In this document: positions 7,672-16,169 of the stretch, one piece after another
How the letters are laid out: each line of letters begins with the position of its first letter
Numbering within the stretch: position 1 is the first letter of the stretch
NCBI RefSeq assembly: GCF_014199535.1
Contig: NZ_JACHNV010000006.1
Span: forward strand, 62,001-126,000
Source: Hymenobacter latericoloratus
GTDB lineage: Bacteria; Bacteroidota; Bacteroidia; Cytophagales; Hymenobacteraceae
DNA length: 64,000 nucleotides
Reading direction: 5' to 3'
Program-made: the position numbers and the translations under genes
Notes under the pieces: model-generated
Databases searched by the model: none
What the model was told of the DNA's origin: nothing
The model's input: only the letters and a program-made list of their open reading frames with translations

Positions 7672-9627
7672 ATGTCTTCCCTCCAAGCTGTTCATAACAT
7701 CCCCGAAATCTGTGCCCGGCTGGGTGTCACGGACGTGGTGCTGTCGCCGGGCTCCCGGTGCGCGCCGCTGACCATTGCCTTCGCGCGCCACCCGGAAATT
7801 AGGGTGCGGACAGTGCCGGATGAGCGGGCGGCGGCCTTTATCGGGCTGGGGTTGGCACAGACGCAGCGGCGGGCTGTAGCATTGGTGTGCACCTCAGGCA
7901 CGGCGGGCCTGAATTACGCCCCAGCTGTGGCAGAGGCGTATTTTCAGCAGATTCCGCTGGTAGTCTTCACGGCCGACCGCCCCCCGGAATGGATTGACCA
8001 ACTGGACGGTCAGACCGTGCGGCAGACAGATTTGTACGGGGCCCACGCCAAAGCCTCGTTTACTTTCCCTACTGATACCACCCACGCTGATGCCCAGTGG
8101 CACGCCACCCGCCTGGTGTCGGAGGCTATTGGGCTGGCTGAGCAGTTTCCGGCCGGACCGGTGCAAGTGAATGTGCCTTTGCGGGAGCCCTTCTACCCCA
8201 AAGCCGGCGAGGAGCTGACGTTTGGCCCAGTGAAAGTAACCCGCGAGCTGCCCGGCCGCCCCCAGCTGCCGGCCCCTACCCTCGCGGAGCTGGCCGAAGC
8301 TATCCGCAGCACCAGCCGGGTGCTGGTGGTAGCCGGTCAGCACCCCGCCGATATGAACTTGCTGCTGGCGTTACACCAGTTTGCGGCGGCCTACCAGGTG
8401 CCGGTGGTCGGCGACCTGATTGCCAACCTGCACCTGCCCGCCGCCGTGGGCTACGACCAGCGCCTGCGGCCCCTGGGCCGCCAGGATGTATTTATGGCCG
8501 TACCGGAACCGGGCCTGAAAGAAGCCCTGAAACCGGAGCTGCTGATTACGTTTGGCCAGTCGCTCATCTCCAAAGCCCTGAAACTCTACCTGCGCAACGC
8601 CAAACCGGCTCAGCATTGGCACATTCAGCCCGCAGGAGTAGTAGCCGACACGTTCCAGTCCTTGACCAAGACGATCCGTATGGAGCCGGCCGATTTCTTT
8701 GTGGCTCTGCTGACGGTGGGCACACGTAGTATAGCGGATAGTATAGCTGCCTCTGAAGCTCTTAATACTAGCTTGATTCCTGGCGCAACTATAGCTTCTC
8801 AAAGTTCGAATTCAACTGTTACCGCGCCTAGCCACACCGCTGCTCAGGATGCCACCCGCGTAGCGGCAGCTCCTACCCCCGCCGGCACGCCAAGGCTTAC
8901 CTGGTCGGGTAGCGGCGGACAGCTCAGCGAAGCGCAGACGATGACTAAAGCTGCTTATCTGAAGCCCTGGTTGGCCGCCGAAAACTGGGCGACTGGCTTC
9001 CTGCAAGAATTCATGCAGCAGCCCAAACAGCCGTTCAACGAGTTTACGGCCATTTACCAAGCTCTGCAGCAACTGCCCGACCACGCCGCCCTGCACCTCG
9101 CTAACAGCATGGCCGTGCGCTACGCTAATATCCTGGGGCTGCCGGCGGGCCGAAACATCGAAGTATTCGCCAACCGGGGCACCAGCGGCATTGACGGCTG
9201 CAATAGCACGGCCGTAGGCTCGGCTCTGGCTCAGCCCGAGCGGCCTGTAGTCTTGCTTACCGGCGACGTGGCTTTTTTCTATGACCGCAATGCCTTCTGG
9301 CACAACTACCCTACCCCCAATCTGCGCGTCATCCTGCTTAACAACCATGCGGGTGGCATTTTCCGCCTGATTGACGGGCCGCGCCAGCAGCCGGAACTGG
9401 AAGAGTTTTTTGAAACGCGCCAGATGCTGCGCGCTGAGAATACGGCGCGCGATTTTAACCTGCGCTACTTCGCCGTTTCGTCTTTCGCTGAACTAGAGTC
9501 GGCGCTACCGGTTTTCTTTGCACCCGAATCCGGCGCTAGTCTGCTCGAAATTACCACCGACAGCCAGACCAACGCCGAGTTCTTTGAACAGTACCGGGCT
9601 GCGGTCCGGACCTCATTTTCCTCCTAA
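7672..9627 (+). CDS. menD: SEPHCHC synthase MenD (thiamine diphosphate enzyme) with an inserted linker
   Basis: Adds the 2-oxoglutarate-derived succinyl unit to isochorismate. The N-terminal Pyr domain has VVLSPGSRCAPLTIAF and the catalytic-Glu region VPDERAAAFIGLGLAQ. The C-terminal PP domain has NRGTSGIDGCNSTAVGSALA, LLTGDVAFFYDRNAFW and NNHAGGIFRLIDG, which together bind Mg-ThDP. At 651 residues it is about 70-90 longer than usual. The excess is a Ser/Thr/Ala-rich stretch at about residues 350-426, between the central and PP domains, with lower GC than the flanks. menB follows 14 bp after the stop. Confidence 0.95.
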   Translation: MSSLQAVHNIPEICARLGVTDVVLSPGSRCAPLTIAFARHPEIRVRTVPDERAAAFIGLGLAQTQRRAVALVCTSGTAGLNYAPAVAEAYFQQIPLVVFTADRPPEWIDQLDGQTVRQTDLYGAHAKASFTFPTDTTHADAQWHATRLVSEAIGLAEQFPAGPVQVNVPLREPFYPKAGEELTFGPVKVTRELPGRPQLPAPTLAELAEAIRSTSRVLVVAGQHPADMNLLLALHQFAAAYQVPVVGDLIANLHLPAAVGYDQRLRPLGRQDVFMAVPEPGLKEALKPELLITFGQSLISKALKLYLRNAKPAQHWHIQPAGVVADTFQSLTKTIRMEPADFFVALLTVGTRSIADSIAASEALNTSLIPGATIASQSSNSTVTAPSHTAAQDATRVAAAPTPAGTPRLTWSGSGGQLSEAQTMTKAAYLKPWLAAENWATGFLQEFMQQPKQPFNEFTAIYQALQQLPDHAALHLANSMAVRYANILGLPAGRNIEVFANRGTSGIDGCNSTAVGSALAQPERPVVLLTGDVAFFYDRNAFWHNYPTPNLRVILLNNHAGGIFRLIDGPRQQPELEEFFETRQMLRAENTARDFNLRYFAVSSFAELESALPVFFAPESGASLLEITTDSQTNAEFFEQYRAAVRTSFSS

Positions 9628-9641
9628 CTACTGCCCACCTT

Positions 9642-10466
9642 ATGGCCGAACAACTGACCTGGACCCCGATTAAGGAGTTCCGCGAAATTCTTTTCACGCA
9701 GCACGGCGGTATTGCTAAAATCAGCATCAACCGCCCACAGGTGCACAACGCCTTCACGCCCCTCACGGTGCAGGAGATGATTGAGGCCATGGATATCTGC
9801 CGCAACCGCACCGACATCGGCGTTATCATCCTGACGGGTGAGGGCGGCCGGGCCTTCTGCTCGGGCGGCGACCAGAGCGTGCGCGGCCACGGCGGCTACG
9901 TGGGTGAGGACACCGTGCCCCGCCTGAACGTGCTGGACCTGCAGAAAATGATTCGCTCCATCCCCAAGCCCGTAGTAGCCATGGTGGCCGGCTGGGCCAT
10001 TGGCGGCGGCCACGTGCTACACGTTGTCTGCGACCTGACCATTGCTGCTGAAAACGCCCGTTTCGGCCAGACCGGCCCCAACGTGGGTTCGTTCGATGGC
10101 GGCTTCGGAGCGAGCTACCTAGCCCGCATCGTAGGTCAGAAAAAAGCCCGCGAAATCTGGTTCCTCTGCGACCAGTACAACGCCCAGGAAGCCCTGGATA
10201 TGGGCCTGGTCAACAAAGTGGTGCCCCTGGAGCAGCTGGAGGAAACCACCGTAGCCTGGTGTCACAAAATCCTCGAAAAGAGCCCCCTGGCCCTGCGCAT
10301 GCTCAAGTCAAGCTTCAACGCGGAGCTCGACGGACAGGCTGGTATTCAGGAGCTGGCTGGCAACGCTACGCTGCTGTACTACCTCTCCGAGGAAGCCAAA
10401 GAAGGCAAGAACGCTTTCATCGAGAAGCGCAAGCCCGACTTCTCGAAGTTCCCCAAGTTCCCGTAA
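9642..10466 (+). CDS. menB: 1,4-dihydroxy-2-naphthoyl-CoA synthase MenB
   Basis: A 274-residue crotonase-fold enzyme that closes the second ring of the naphthoquinone from o-succinylbenzoyl-CoA. Seen are the oxyanion and substrate motifs FCSGGDQSVRGHGGYVG and PKPVVAMVAGWAIGGGHVLH, the MenB-type FGQTGPNVGSFDGGFG, and a C-terminal block ending RKPDFSKFPKFP that is characteristic of MenB rather than other enoyl-CoA hydratases. It follows menD by 14 bp and is followed by a strong terminator, so it ends this transcription unit. Confidence 0.96.
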   Translation: MAEQLTWTPIKEFREILFTQHGGIAKISINRPQVHNAFTPLTVQEMIEAMDICRNRTDIGVIILTGEGGRAFCSGGDQSVRGHGGYVGEDTVPRLNVLDLQKMIRSIPKPVVAMVAGWAIGGGHVLHVVCDLTIAAENARFGQTGPNVGSFDGGFGASYLARIVGQKKAREIWFLCDQYNAQEALDMGLVNKVVPLEQLEETTVAWCHKILEKSPLALRMLKSSFNAELDGQAGIQELAGNATLLYYLSEEAKEGKNAFIEKRKPDFSKFPKFP

Positions 10467-10485
10467 GCGTATCTCCTACCCCAGC

Positions 10486-10520
10486 AAAAGGCCCGTACCG
10501 TAACGTACGGGCCTTTTTTT
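10486..10520 (+). terminator. Rho-independent terminator after menB
   Basis: Stem aaaggcccgtac / gtacgggccttt with a short loop, continuing into a run of T at 10513-10520. It lies 20 bp after the menB stop. Confidence 0.9.
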
Positions 10521-10657
10521 ATACCTGTCAGCACGAGGAGCGCGGCGGTAGCTGCTTGGCCCAATCCTGCTATATTGCCCCCGTGCTTCGGCCCGGAGCG
10601 CACCGGGGCGTAGGGCCCCATCCATCTGAATGCTTTCCAGTCTTAACAATTTCCTCT

Positions 10658-11179
10658 ATGGCTGAATACCAGGTTAAATCGATGGAATCCCGCACGTTCC
10701 GGCTGCTGACGGAGGGCGCCGCGCTGGGTGAGCTGCACTACACCGAGTGGTTTTCGTTTAAAGCGGTGCTGACCCTGGCCGATGGCACTTCGCTGCGGGC
10801 AGAACCTAAAGGGTTTTGGGGAACTACTATTGAGGTGAAAGACCAGCAAGCATCGGTGTTACTGAGCTTTAAGATGCACTGGAACGGCAACATCGTGCTG
10901 AAATCCAGGCTGGGCGGCGAAGGCCGGGCGCTGGTTCTGAAAAACCAGAGCGTGCTGAAAAACACGTATGTGCTGCAGGACAAACACGGCCAGGAGTTGC
11001 TGACCATCCAGCCTGATTTCAAGTGGAGCAACGCCAACTACGACTACACCCTGCACAGCACCGACTTGTTTGAAACCGTTGAGGATAAGCACCTGCTCTT
11101 GCTGACAGCCATTCACTGCACCAACTATTACATGACCGTATCGGCGGGGGCGGTGGCTACTATGGTGGCCGCTACGTAA
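10658..11179 (+). CDS. Protein of unknown function, beta-rich, LURP-one/tubby-like
   Basis: A 173-residue protein starting MAEYQVKSMESRTF. It shows alternating short beta-strand segments (FRLLTEGAALGELHY, SLRAEPKGFWGTTIEVKD, YVLQDKHGQELLTIQPDFKW), a pattern that resembles LURP-one/tubby C-terminal-like proteins, where each strand pair carries a remark such as DKHGQELLTI. The last 30 residues are hydrophobic. An ORF runs upstream in the same frame to 10259, but that part overlaps menB, so the internal ATG at 10658 is preferred. The fold is a guess from pattern only; no function is assigned. Confidence 0.68.
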   Translation: MAEYQVKSMESRTFRLLTEGAALGELHYTEWFSFKAVLTLADGTSLRAEPKGFWGTTIEVKDQQASVLLSFKMHWNGNIVLKSRLGGEGRALVLKNQSVLKNTYVLQDKHGQELLTIQPDFKWSNANYDYTLHSTDLFETVEDKHLLLLTAIHCTNYYMTVSAGAVATMVAAT

Positions 11180-11217
11180 GCCTGCGTACTCGAAACATAC
11201 TCACCTTTCCTTACCCC

Positions 11218-11574
11218 ATGAAATCGTTGCTACTCCTGCTGCTGACCAGCGCCGCTACCGTATCGGCAGCGCAGGCCCAAGCCACCACCACAACGGCGGC
11301 GGCTCCTGACCCCCAAAAAGACGTGCGCGTGGTGCAGGCTTCCTGCGGGCAGTGCCAGCTGGGCCTGCCGGGCAAAAGCTGCGACCTGGCGGTGCGCTTC
11401 GACGGGAAAGCTTATTTCGTGGACGGCACCACCATTGACTCGCACGGCGACGCCCACGCCAAGGACGGTTTTTGCCAGACCATTCGGCGGGCCGAGGTGC
11501 AGGGCAAGGTAGTGGATAACCGCTTCAAGGCCACGTACTTCAAACTATTGCCCGCGGCCGGCAAAAGCAACTGA
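11218..11574 (+). CDS. Small secreted Cys-containing protein (DUF6370-like)
   Basis: A 118-residue exported protein. Residues 1-20 form a Sec signal peptide (MKSLLLLLLTSAATVSAAQA). The mature part begins with a Thr/Ala-rich spacer, followed by a compact domain with four Cys: ASCGQCQLG (CxxC), KSCDLAV and GFCQTI, plus the motif YFVDGTTIDSHGDAHA. The Cys and His suggest metal or disulfide chemistry in the periplasm. I recall similar Bacteroidota proteins annotated as DUF6370, but the name should be checked. It is 38 bp downstream of the previous gene. Confidence 0.8.
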   Translation: MKSLLLLLLTSAATVSAAQAQATTTTAAAPDPQKDVRVVQASCGQCQLGLPGKSCDLAVRFDGKAYFVDGTTIDSHGDAHAKDGFCQTIRRAEVQGKVVDNRFKATYFKLLPAAGKSN

Positions 11575-11708
11575 TGCGCTTGCGCTGAGCTGGCGGCCGC
11601 GCAGTATGAAATCCGGGCAAGGTCTTCGCAGCCAGTTTATGGCTCCTGGGTAACGTTTGGCGGGAGTGCCGCTGGCATAAGGACGAAGGGTGTGGCACTA
11701 ACTGCCCT

Positions 11709-11750
11709 AAAAACGGCAACGCTACCTTACTGGGGTAGCGCTGCCGTTTT
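11709..11750. terminator. Bidirectional terminator between convergent genes
   Basis: A long hairpin with arms aaaacggca-a-cgctacc and ggtagcg-c-tgccgtttt. The A-run on one side and T-run on the other let it serve both strands: the plus gene ending at 11574 and the minus ORF ending at 11775. Confidence 0.78.
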
Positions 11751-11774
11751 CAGGCCTCATGGCACTACTCCAGA

Positions 11775-11993
11775 TTAGAAGATGGAGCCATACGCGGCGC
11801 AGCCTTCGCACCACCCGAAAAAGTTGCGCAGGCGCTCATCCTTTACTTGTTTCTTCAGCAGCTTACGGGCTTTGCGGGCGGCGTCCTTCACGGGAGCAGC
11901 AGCCGGCACGGCTACTTGGTTGCGAAACGTGAGGTAGCGCCGGAAAACGCAGGTTCGGGCCAGAACAAACGGACTTGGGGCGGTGGGCTGCAT
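11775..11993 (-). CDS. Possible small basic protein, unknown
   Basis: A 72-residue reading frame with a basic, helical middle (DAARKARKLLKKQVKDERLRNFF) and a short C-terminal tail carrying two Cys (GWCEGCAAYGSIF). It ends 25 bp from a bidirectional hairpin, which supports it being a real gene. I know no family and the length makes chance possible. Confidence 0.4.
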   Translation of the reverse strand: MQPTAPSPFVLARTCVFRRYLTFRNQVAVPAAAPVKDAARKARKLLKKQVKDERLRNFFGWCEGCAAYGSIF

Positions 11994-12182
11994 GGCGTTT
12001 GGTGGTTGGTGACTTGCTTAAGATACAACGTTTGCCCCGCGAAAGTCAAGCGCCACCACACCTGCCTCCTATTGGTCGGGAAGTTCGCCGAGCATAGCGG
12101 TTATCCTGAAAGGTCGCCTTTGCCCGGCGGCCCGTCGTACTCTCCTGCATCAGCCCATACCCAGCCGCCTACGCCTGAGCCC

Positions 12183-12632
12183 ATGAATAACCCCGAGTTT
12201 CACCAGGCCATTCGCCGCATCCGGCGTCTGCACTGGGTGCACTTCCCGGCGCAGGCGCTCCTGATGACAAGTGTTGTGCTGCTGGCTAGCCGCGGGGTAG
12301 AGGCCGGACAACCAACGCGCCTGCCGGCGGCTTCCTGGCCCGTGCTTATTCTGCTGAGCCTTCTGATTCCGGTAGTGGGCGCGCTGCTCTGGTGGCTATA
12401 CCGGCGGATGCGGCCCAACCTGCGGCGGCGGTCCGAGGAGAATCTGCGTATCTATCAGAGCCGCCTGATCCTGCGCAACAGCCTCCTAAACCTGCTGAGC
12501 CTGCCGCTGCTGGTTTCGTACTTTCTGACCCGCAGCCCCTGGGAGCTGGTAGCTGGCGGAGGGCTCCTGCTGGTGTTGTGCCTGCTCACGGCTCCTTCGG
12601 CCAGGGCCTACCAGCGCTGGCTGCTCAGCTAG
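12183..12632 (+). CDS. Small integral membrane protein, unknown
   Basis: A 149-residue protein starting MNNPEFHQAIRR. Four hydrophobic segments are seen (about 22-39, 50-70, 99-114 and 120-138), separated by a strongly basic loop (RRMRPNLRRRSEENLR) expected to be cytoplasmic. The ATG at 12183 is preferred over a longer frame beginning at 11847 that overlaps the minus-strand ORF. menE follows 48 bp downstream, so the two may be co-transcribed. No family is recognised. Confidence 0.68.
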   Translation: MNNPEFHQAIRRIRRLHWVHFPAQALLMTSVVLLASRGVEAGQPTRLPAASWPVLILLSLLIPVVGALLWWLYRRMRPNLRRRSEENLRIYQSRLILRNSLLNLLSLPLLVSYFLTRSPWELVAGGGLLLVLCLLTAPSARAYQRWLLS

Positions 12633-12680
12633 AACATAAGAATGGCAGCCTGAGCCGCTGGTTTTTCGTTTGATGTTCCT

Positions 12681-13793
12681 ATGACCCCTACCCCCTCCCT
12701 CCTTCCCGACTCCCTGCTGCTCAACGGCCGCGAATTTCGCTACCACGACCTGCAGCAATACCCCGCCAACTCGCCCACCGACCTGAATGGCTACGAAGCC
12801 CGGGTGCTGGATTTCTGCCGGCAGTGGTTGAACGGGGCCCAGGAGTTTACCCTGCACACCTCCGGCTCTACCGGCACGCCGCAGTCGGTGACCATGACGC
12901 GGCGGCAGCTGGAAGCCTCGGCCCGCCGCACCGGCGACTACTTCGACCTGGGCCCCGGCCAGCGGATGCTCGTGTGCCTGAACTGCGAGTACGTGGGCGG
13001 CATCATGATGCTGGTGCGGGCCTTCGAGCGGCGCATGCACCTGACCATTGTAGAGCCCCAGGCCGACCCGCTGGCGCTGGTGCCCACGGAGGCGGACTTT
13101 GATTTTACCTCCTTCGTGCCCCTGCAGCTGCGGGCCGTGCTGGCCGCCGGCCACGCCCCGCGCCTGAACCGCCTGAAGGGCATTCTGGTGGGCGGCGCCG
13201 CCGTGGACAAAGGGCTGGAGCGCGACAGTCAGCTGCTGACGGTGCCCGTGTATCTTACGTACGGCATGACGGAAACGGCCTCCCACATTGCCCTGCGCCG
13301 CCTCAACGGCCCAAACCCTACCCCCACGTACCGGGTGCTGCCCGGCATTGAGGTGGGCCAGGATGAGCGGGGCTGCCTTACCATTGTGGCCGACGTAACG
13401 CGGGGCCAGCTCATCACCACCAACGACCGGGTACAGCTGCTGGATGCGCACACGTTTGAGTGGCTGGGCCGGGCCGATTTTGTCATTAACAGCGGCGGGG
13501 TGAAAGTGCCGGCCGAAAAAGTAGAGCAGGCGCTGGAAATAGCCCTGATGGAGCTGGGCCTCACCACGCGCGCCTTTGTGGCCGGGCGGCCCGAGGAGCG
13601 CCTGGGCGAGCAGGTAACCGCCTTTCTGGAAGGCCCCGCGCTACCCGCCGCGCAGCAACAGCAGCTCCAGGCTCTGCTGAGCCGGCGCCTGGGTAAGTAT
13701 GAGGTGCCGCGGGAGCTGGTGTTCGTGCCGCAGTTCAGCACTACGGCCTCCGGCAAGCTCGACCGCCTGGCCACCATGCGCAGCGTACTATAA
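12681..13793 (+). CDS. menE: o-Succinylbenzoate-CoA ligase MenE
   Basis: A 370-residue adenylate-forming ligase that activates o-succinylbenzoate with ATP and CoA for MenB. The P-loop-like HTSGSTGTPQSVTMTRRQ (about 52-69), the YLTYGMTETASHIAL motif, the ATP-binding acid in WLGRADFVINSGGVKVPAEK and the C-terminal lysine in TASGKLDRL are all present. The short length compared with the roughly 450-residue E. coli enzyme is usual in Bacteroidota. The context with menF, menD and menB supports the call over a generic acyl-CoA synthetase. menC is missing from the window. Confidence 0.92.
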   Translation: MTPTPSLLPDSLLLNGREFRYHDLQQYPANSPTDLNGYEARVLDFCRQWLNGAQEFTLHTSGSTGTPQSVTMTRRQLEASARRTGDYFDLGPGQRMLVCLNCEYVGGIMMLVRAFERRMHLTIVEPQADPLALVPTEADFDFTSFVPLQLRAVLAAGHAPRLNRLKGILVGGAAVDKGLERDSQLLTVPVYLTYGMTETASHIALRRLNGPNPTPTYRVLPGIEVGQDERGCLTIVADVTRGQLITTNDRVQLLDAHTFEWLGRADFVINSGGVKVPAEKVEQALEIALMELGLTTRAFVAGRPEERLGEQVTAFLEGPALPAAQQQQLQALLSRRLGKYEVPRELVFVPQFSTTASGKLDRLATMRSVL

Positions 13794-13819
13794 ACTATCC
13801 GGAGCCAACGGAGGGGCCG

Positions 13820-13928
13820 AAAACCCGGTGTCATCCTGAGCGGAGTGCAGGGCTCTTGCCACCAGCTATGCAAGAAAATCAGCTTCCGGAGAAGGTTTTG
13901 GCTCCCACTCAGAATGACACCGGGTTTT
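13820..13928. repeat. Intergenic palindromic repeat, family A, complete
   Basis: Outer arms aaaacccggtgtcatcctgag (13820-13840) and ctcagaatgacaccgggtttt (13908-13928) are inverted copies with one mismatch. The inner sequence is less symmetric. The arm core gtcatcctgag is shared with the other family A copies. The rest of the gap, 13929-14269, holds no gene; an AT-rich patch near 14070-14100 may carry the promoter of the next gene. Confidence 0.8.
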
Positions 13929-14269
13929 GGTCGGTTCTTTTTGCTGACAGCCAACCAAAGCACTTGGCTTGCCGGAGCAACCTGGTTTTCTGGCGCAACC
14001 TCGCTTGCCCTACTACGGCGCAGGTGGCCGGCCTGATGCGTACAGCCGGAGAAGCCAGGGCAGCTATTGGTTTTGTTAAAATATCCGTTGTTTTGTGCAA
14101 GCTTTTTACCTCATGCATCCGGCGCTGCAGTGGGGCACGGCGCACCCGGTACTTTGCAACGACCCGCCCCGTCGCCTACCCCTCCCAGACCAGCCAACCC
14201 AGGCATTATCTGGTTCTCCGGGCAGACCGGTTTCTTTTTTCGCTACCTCTTTTTTATTCACAACCTCAC

Positions 14270-14695
14270 ATGAAGCATTTCTTCTCTCTTCTCGCCCTGC
14301 TGCTGGTTCTGACCACGGCCAGCCAGGCCCAAACCCCGTCGGCCGTGCGCCCCGTGCAGGCAGATGCTATCCGCTACGAATTTTGTGAGCTGATGCGGAC
14401 GGGAGCCGTCAATCTGGGTAAGCCGGAGAAGGAAAAGAGCGGCGACATTTACGTGGATTTCGGCTACGGCTACGAGAAGCTGGGCGGCTCGGAGCAGGTA
14501 GTGCGCGAGGCCGGCAAGATTCAGGTGTTTGCTACCACCATCAGCGCCCTGAACTACATGGGCAGCCGGGGCTGGGAAATTGTGCAAATTCTGGAGCAGC
14601 CCATCAACTACACCAAGGGCGAGCCCAGCGAGTACGTGCGCCGCTACGTGCTGCGCCGGCCGCTGTCGGCGAAAGGCGTAGCCGGGCCGCGCTAG
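14270..14695 (+). CDS. Secreted protein of unknown function
   Basis: A 141-residue protein with a clear Sec signal peptide (MKHFFSLLALLLVLTTASQAQ minus its last residues; cleavage near SQA-QT). The mature part has the block YVDFGYGYEKLGGSEQV, then ALNYMGSRGWEIVQ, and ends YVRRYVLRR. The GWEIVQ-type ending is common in small secreted Bacteroidota proteins without known role. The ATG at 14270 is preferred over a longer frame that would swallow the palindromic repeat upstream. Confidence 0.78.
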   Translation: MKHFFSLLALLLVLTTASQAQTPSAVRPVQADAIRYEFCELMRTGAVNLGKPEKEKSGDIYVDFGYGYEKLGGSEQVVREAGKIQVFATTISALNYMGSRGWEIVQILEQPINYTKGEPSEYVRRYVLRRPLSAKGVAGPR

Positions 14696-14738
14696 TTTCG
14701 GGCAGCGCCGGCTTCGGTTGGCCGGCGGCAGCAATCAA

Positions 14739-14773
14739 CAAACCCTTACTTCCGGCCCGGAGGTAGGGGTTTG
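14739..14773. terminator. Hairpin terminator between convergent genes
   Basis: Arms caaacccttacttcc and ggaggtaggggtttg pair with G-T wobble around a ggccc-type loop. It lies 44 bp after the plus gene ending at 14695 and 42 bp from the minus gene ending at 14815. T-runs are weak. Confidence 0.6.
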
Positions 14774-14814
14774 GGCGTTTTCAGGGGGTAGGAACGGGCC
14801 CGAGCACCCCGTAG

Positions 14815-15534
14815 TTATTCGGCGGTTTGGCGAAGGCGGCTGTTTTCCAGGCCTCGCTGAGAAAAAAGCCGCTCGTGGCCGCGCACTACTTTAAGCAAGT
14901 CGCCGAGGAACAGCTTGACGCGGCCAAAGAAAATAATGCCGCTCATATCGTCCTGGGGCAGTTTGCCGGCGGCCATTACTTGCCGGTAGCCGGTGCCGGC
15001 TCCTAATCCTATCCAGCGAAAAACGCGGTAGTGCGCGGCAATGGAAGGCTCGATGACGAACAGAAACTGGTTGTTGGTGCGCCGGATGCCGCCGTCGGGG
15101 AAGTAGTACTTGGTGTAGTAGCTGCCGCCGCCCAGCTGCAAGGGCGTGCTCAGCTCCCAGCGCGGATTGCCAATAAACACGTACTCGCCGTAAGCGGCCA
15201 GGTAGCGGAACCGCACCTCGTCGCGGGTGCCGGCGGGGGTGCCTTCGGGCTGGGCAATGCGGGTAGGCACCCCACCCGACAGACGGTACACGCCGAGGCC
15301 CGCGCGCCACCGCCCGCGCCACTCAATGCCGCCTTTCACCCCATTGATGCCCACTACTTTCCCGTTCAGAATGGAAAAGCGCTGGTCGAACTGAAACACG
15401 GCCCGGCGGTGGCTCTGGCGCACGAAGGTAGTGTCGTAGTAGTACGCGGGGGTAGCGGCGGCCCGGCCAGTGGTGGCGCTGAGCAGCAGAACGGACGAGG
15501 CCAGGAGCAGGCGGGATAAACAAGCGGCTTCCAC
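14815..15534 (-). CDS. Exported protein, probably an outer-membrane beta-barrel
   Basis: A 239-residue protein with an N-terminal hydrophobic signal segment (SRLLLASSVLLLSATTGRAA). The body alternates Gly/aromatic beta-strands (GIEWRGRWRAGLGVYRL, YLAAYGEYVFIG, WELSTPLQLGGGSYYTKYYF, IGLGAGTGYRQV), typical of small outer-membrane barrels. The C-terminal 45 residues are more polar and do not end in Phe, so the barrel assignment is tentative. Convergent with the preceding gene and divergent from the ABA4-like gene. Confidence 0.72.
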   Translation of the reverse strand: MEAACLSRLLLASSVLLLSATTGRAAATPAYYYDTTFVRQSHRRAVFQFDQRFSILNGKVVGINGVKGGIEWRGRWRAGLGVYRLSGGVPTRIAQPEGTPAGTRDEVRFRYLAAYGEYVFIGNPRWELSTPLQLGGGSYYTKYYFPDGGIRRTNNQFLFVIEPSIAAHYRVFRWIGLGAGTGYRQVMAAGKLPQDDMSGIIFFGRVKLFLGDLLKVVRGHERLFSQRGLENSRLRQTAE

Positions 15535-15698
15535 GGCTCAAAAGTACGCCGTCGCGCGGGGGAAGTTGTACCCGGGCGTTACGCTTCACCCTACCTCACA
15601 GCACACCTCACCGGCGGCGGCCGCTGCTTCGCCCGCATTAGTTGCCGTCACGGCCTGATTTTCAGCCATGTTTACGGTGTCATCTACTCCTGGCGCAT

Positions 15699-16157
15699 AT
15701 GGCACTCACCCCCGATTTTCTGTTTTCCCTGGCCAACCCGGTGGCTATGCTGGGCTGGGCCCTGCTGATCCTGGCCCCGCACTGGGCCGGCACCCGCCGC
15801 CTCGTGCTGAGCGGCGCCCTACCCCTGGTGCTGGCCGCCACCTATGCCCTGCTGATCGGTAGCCACTACCTCGGGGCCCAGGGGAGCGAGGGAGGTTTCG
15901 GCTCCCTGCAGCAGGTAGCCGCACTGTTCCGTGACCCGTGGGCCCTGCTGGCCGGCTGGGTGCACTACCTCTGCTTCGATTTGTGCCTGGGTGTCTGGGA
16001 AAGCCGGGATGCCCGGCGGCGGGGGGTGCCGCACCTGCTGCTGGTGCCCTGCCTGCTGCTCACGTTTATGCTGGGCCCGGTAGGCCTGCTTCTCTACTCC
16101 TGGGTGCGGCGTTTCTACGGCGCTGCTGCTACCTCGGGTTCTTCTGCCACGCATTAG
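15699..16157 (+). CDS. ABA4-like family membrane protein (DUF4281)
   Basis: A 152-residue, four-helix membrane protein. The family signature is seen as CFDLCLGVWESRDARRRG followed by PHLLLVPCLLLTFMLGP and GLLLYSW, with the first helix PDFLFSLANPVAMLGW. ABA4 in plants acts in neoxanthin formation; bacterial members have no settled role, though a carotenoid link is plausible in pigmented bacteria. The start at 15699 (MALTPDF) is preferred because homologues begin close to this helix. It is followed 12 bp later by another membrane protein, probably in one operon. Confidence 0.85.
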   Translation: MALTPDFLFSLANPVAMLGWALLILAPHWAGTRRLVLSGALPLVLAATYALLIGSHYLGAQGSEGGFGSLQQVAALFRDPWALLAGWVHYLCFDLCLGVWESRDARRRGVPHLLLVPCLLLTFMLGPVGLLLYSWVRRFYGAAATSGSSATH

Positions 16158-16169
16158 CTTCTCGCCACC

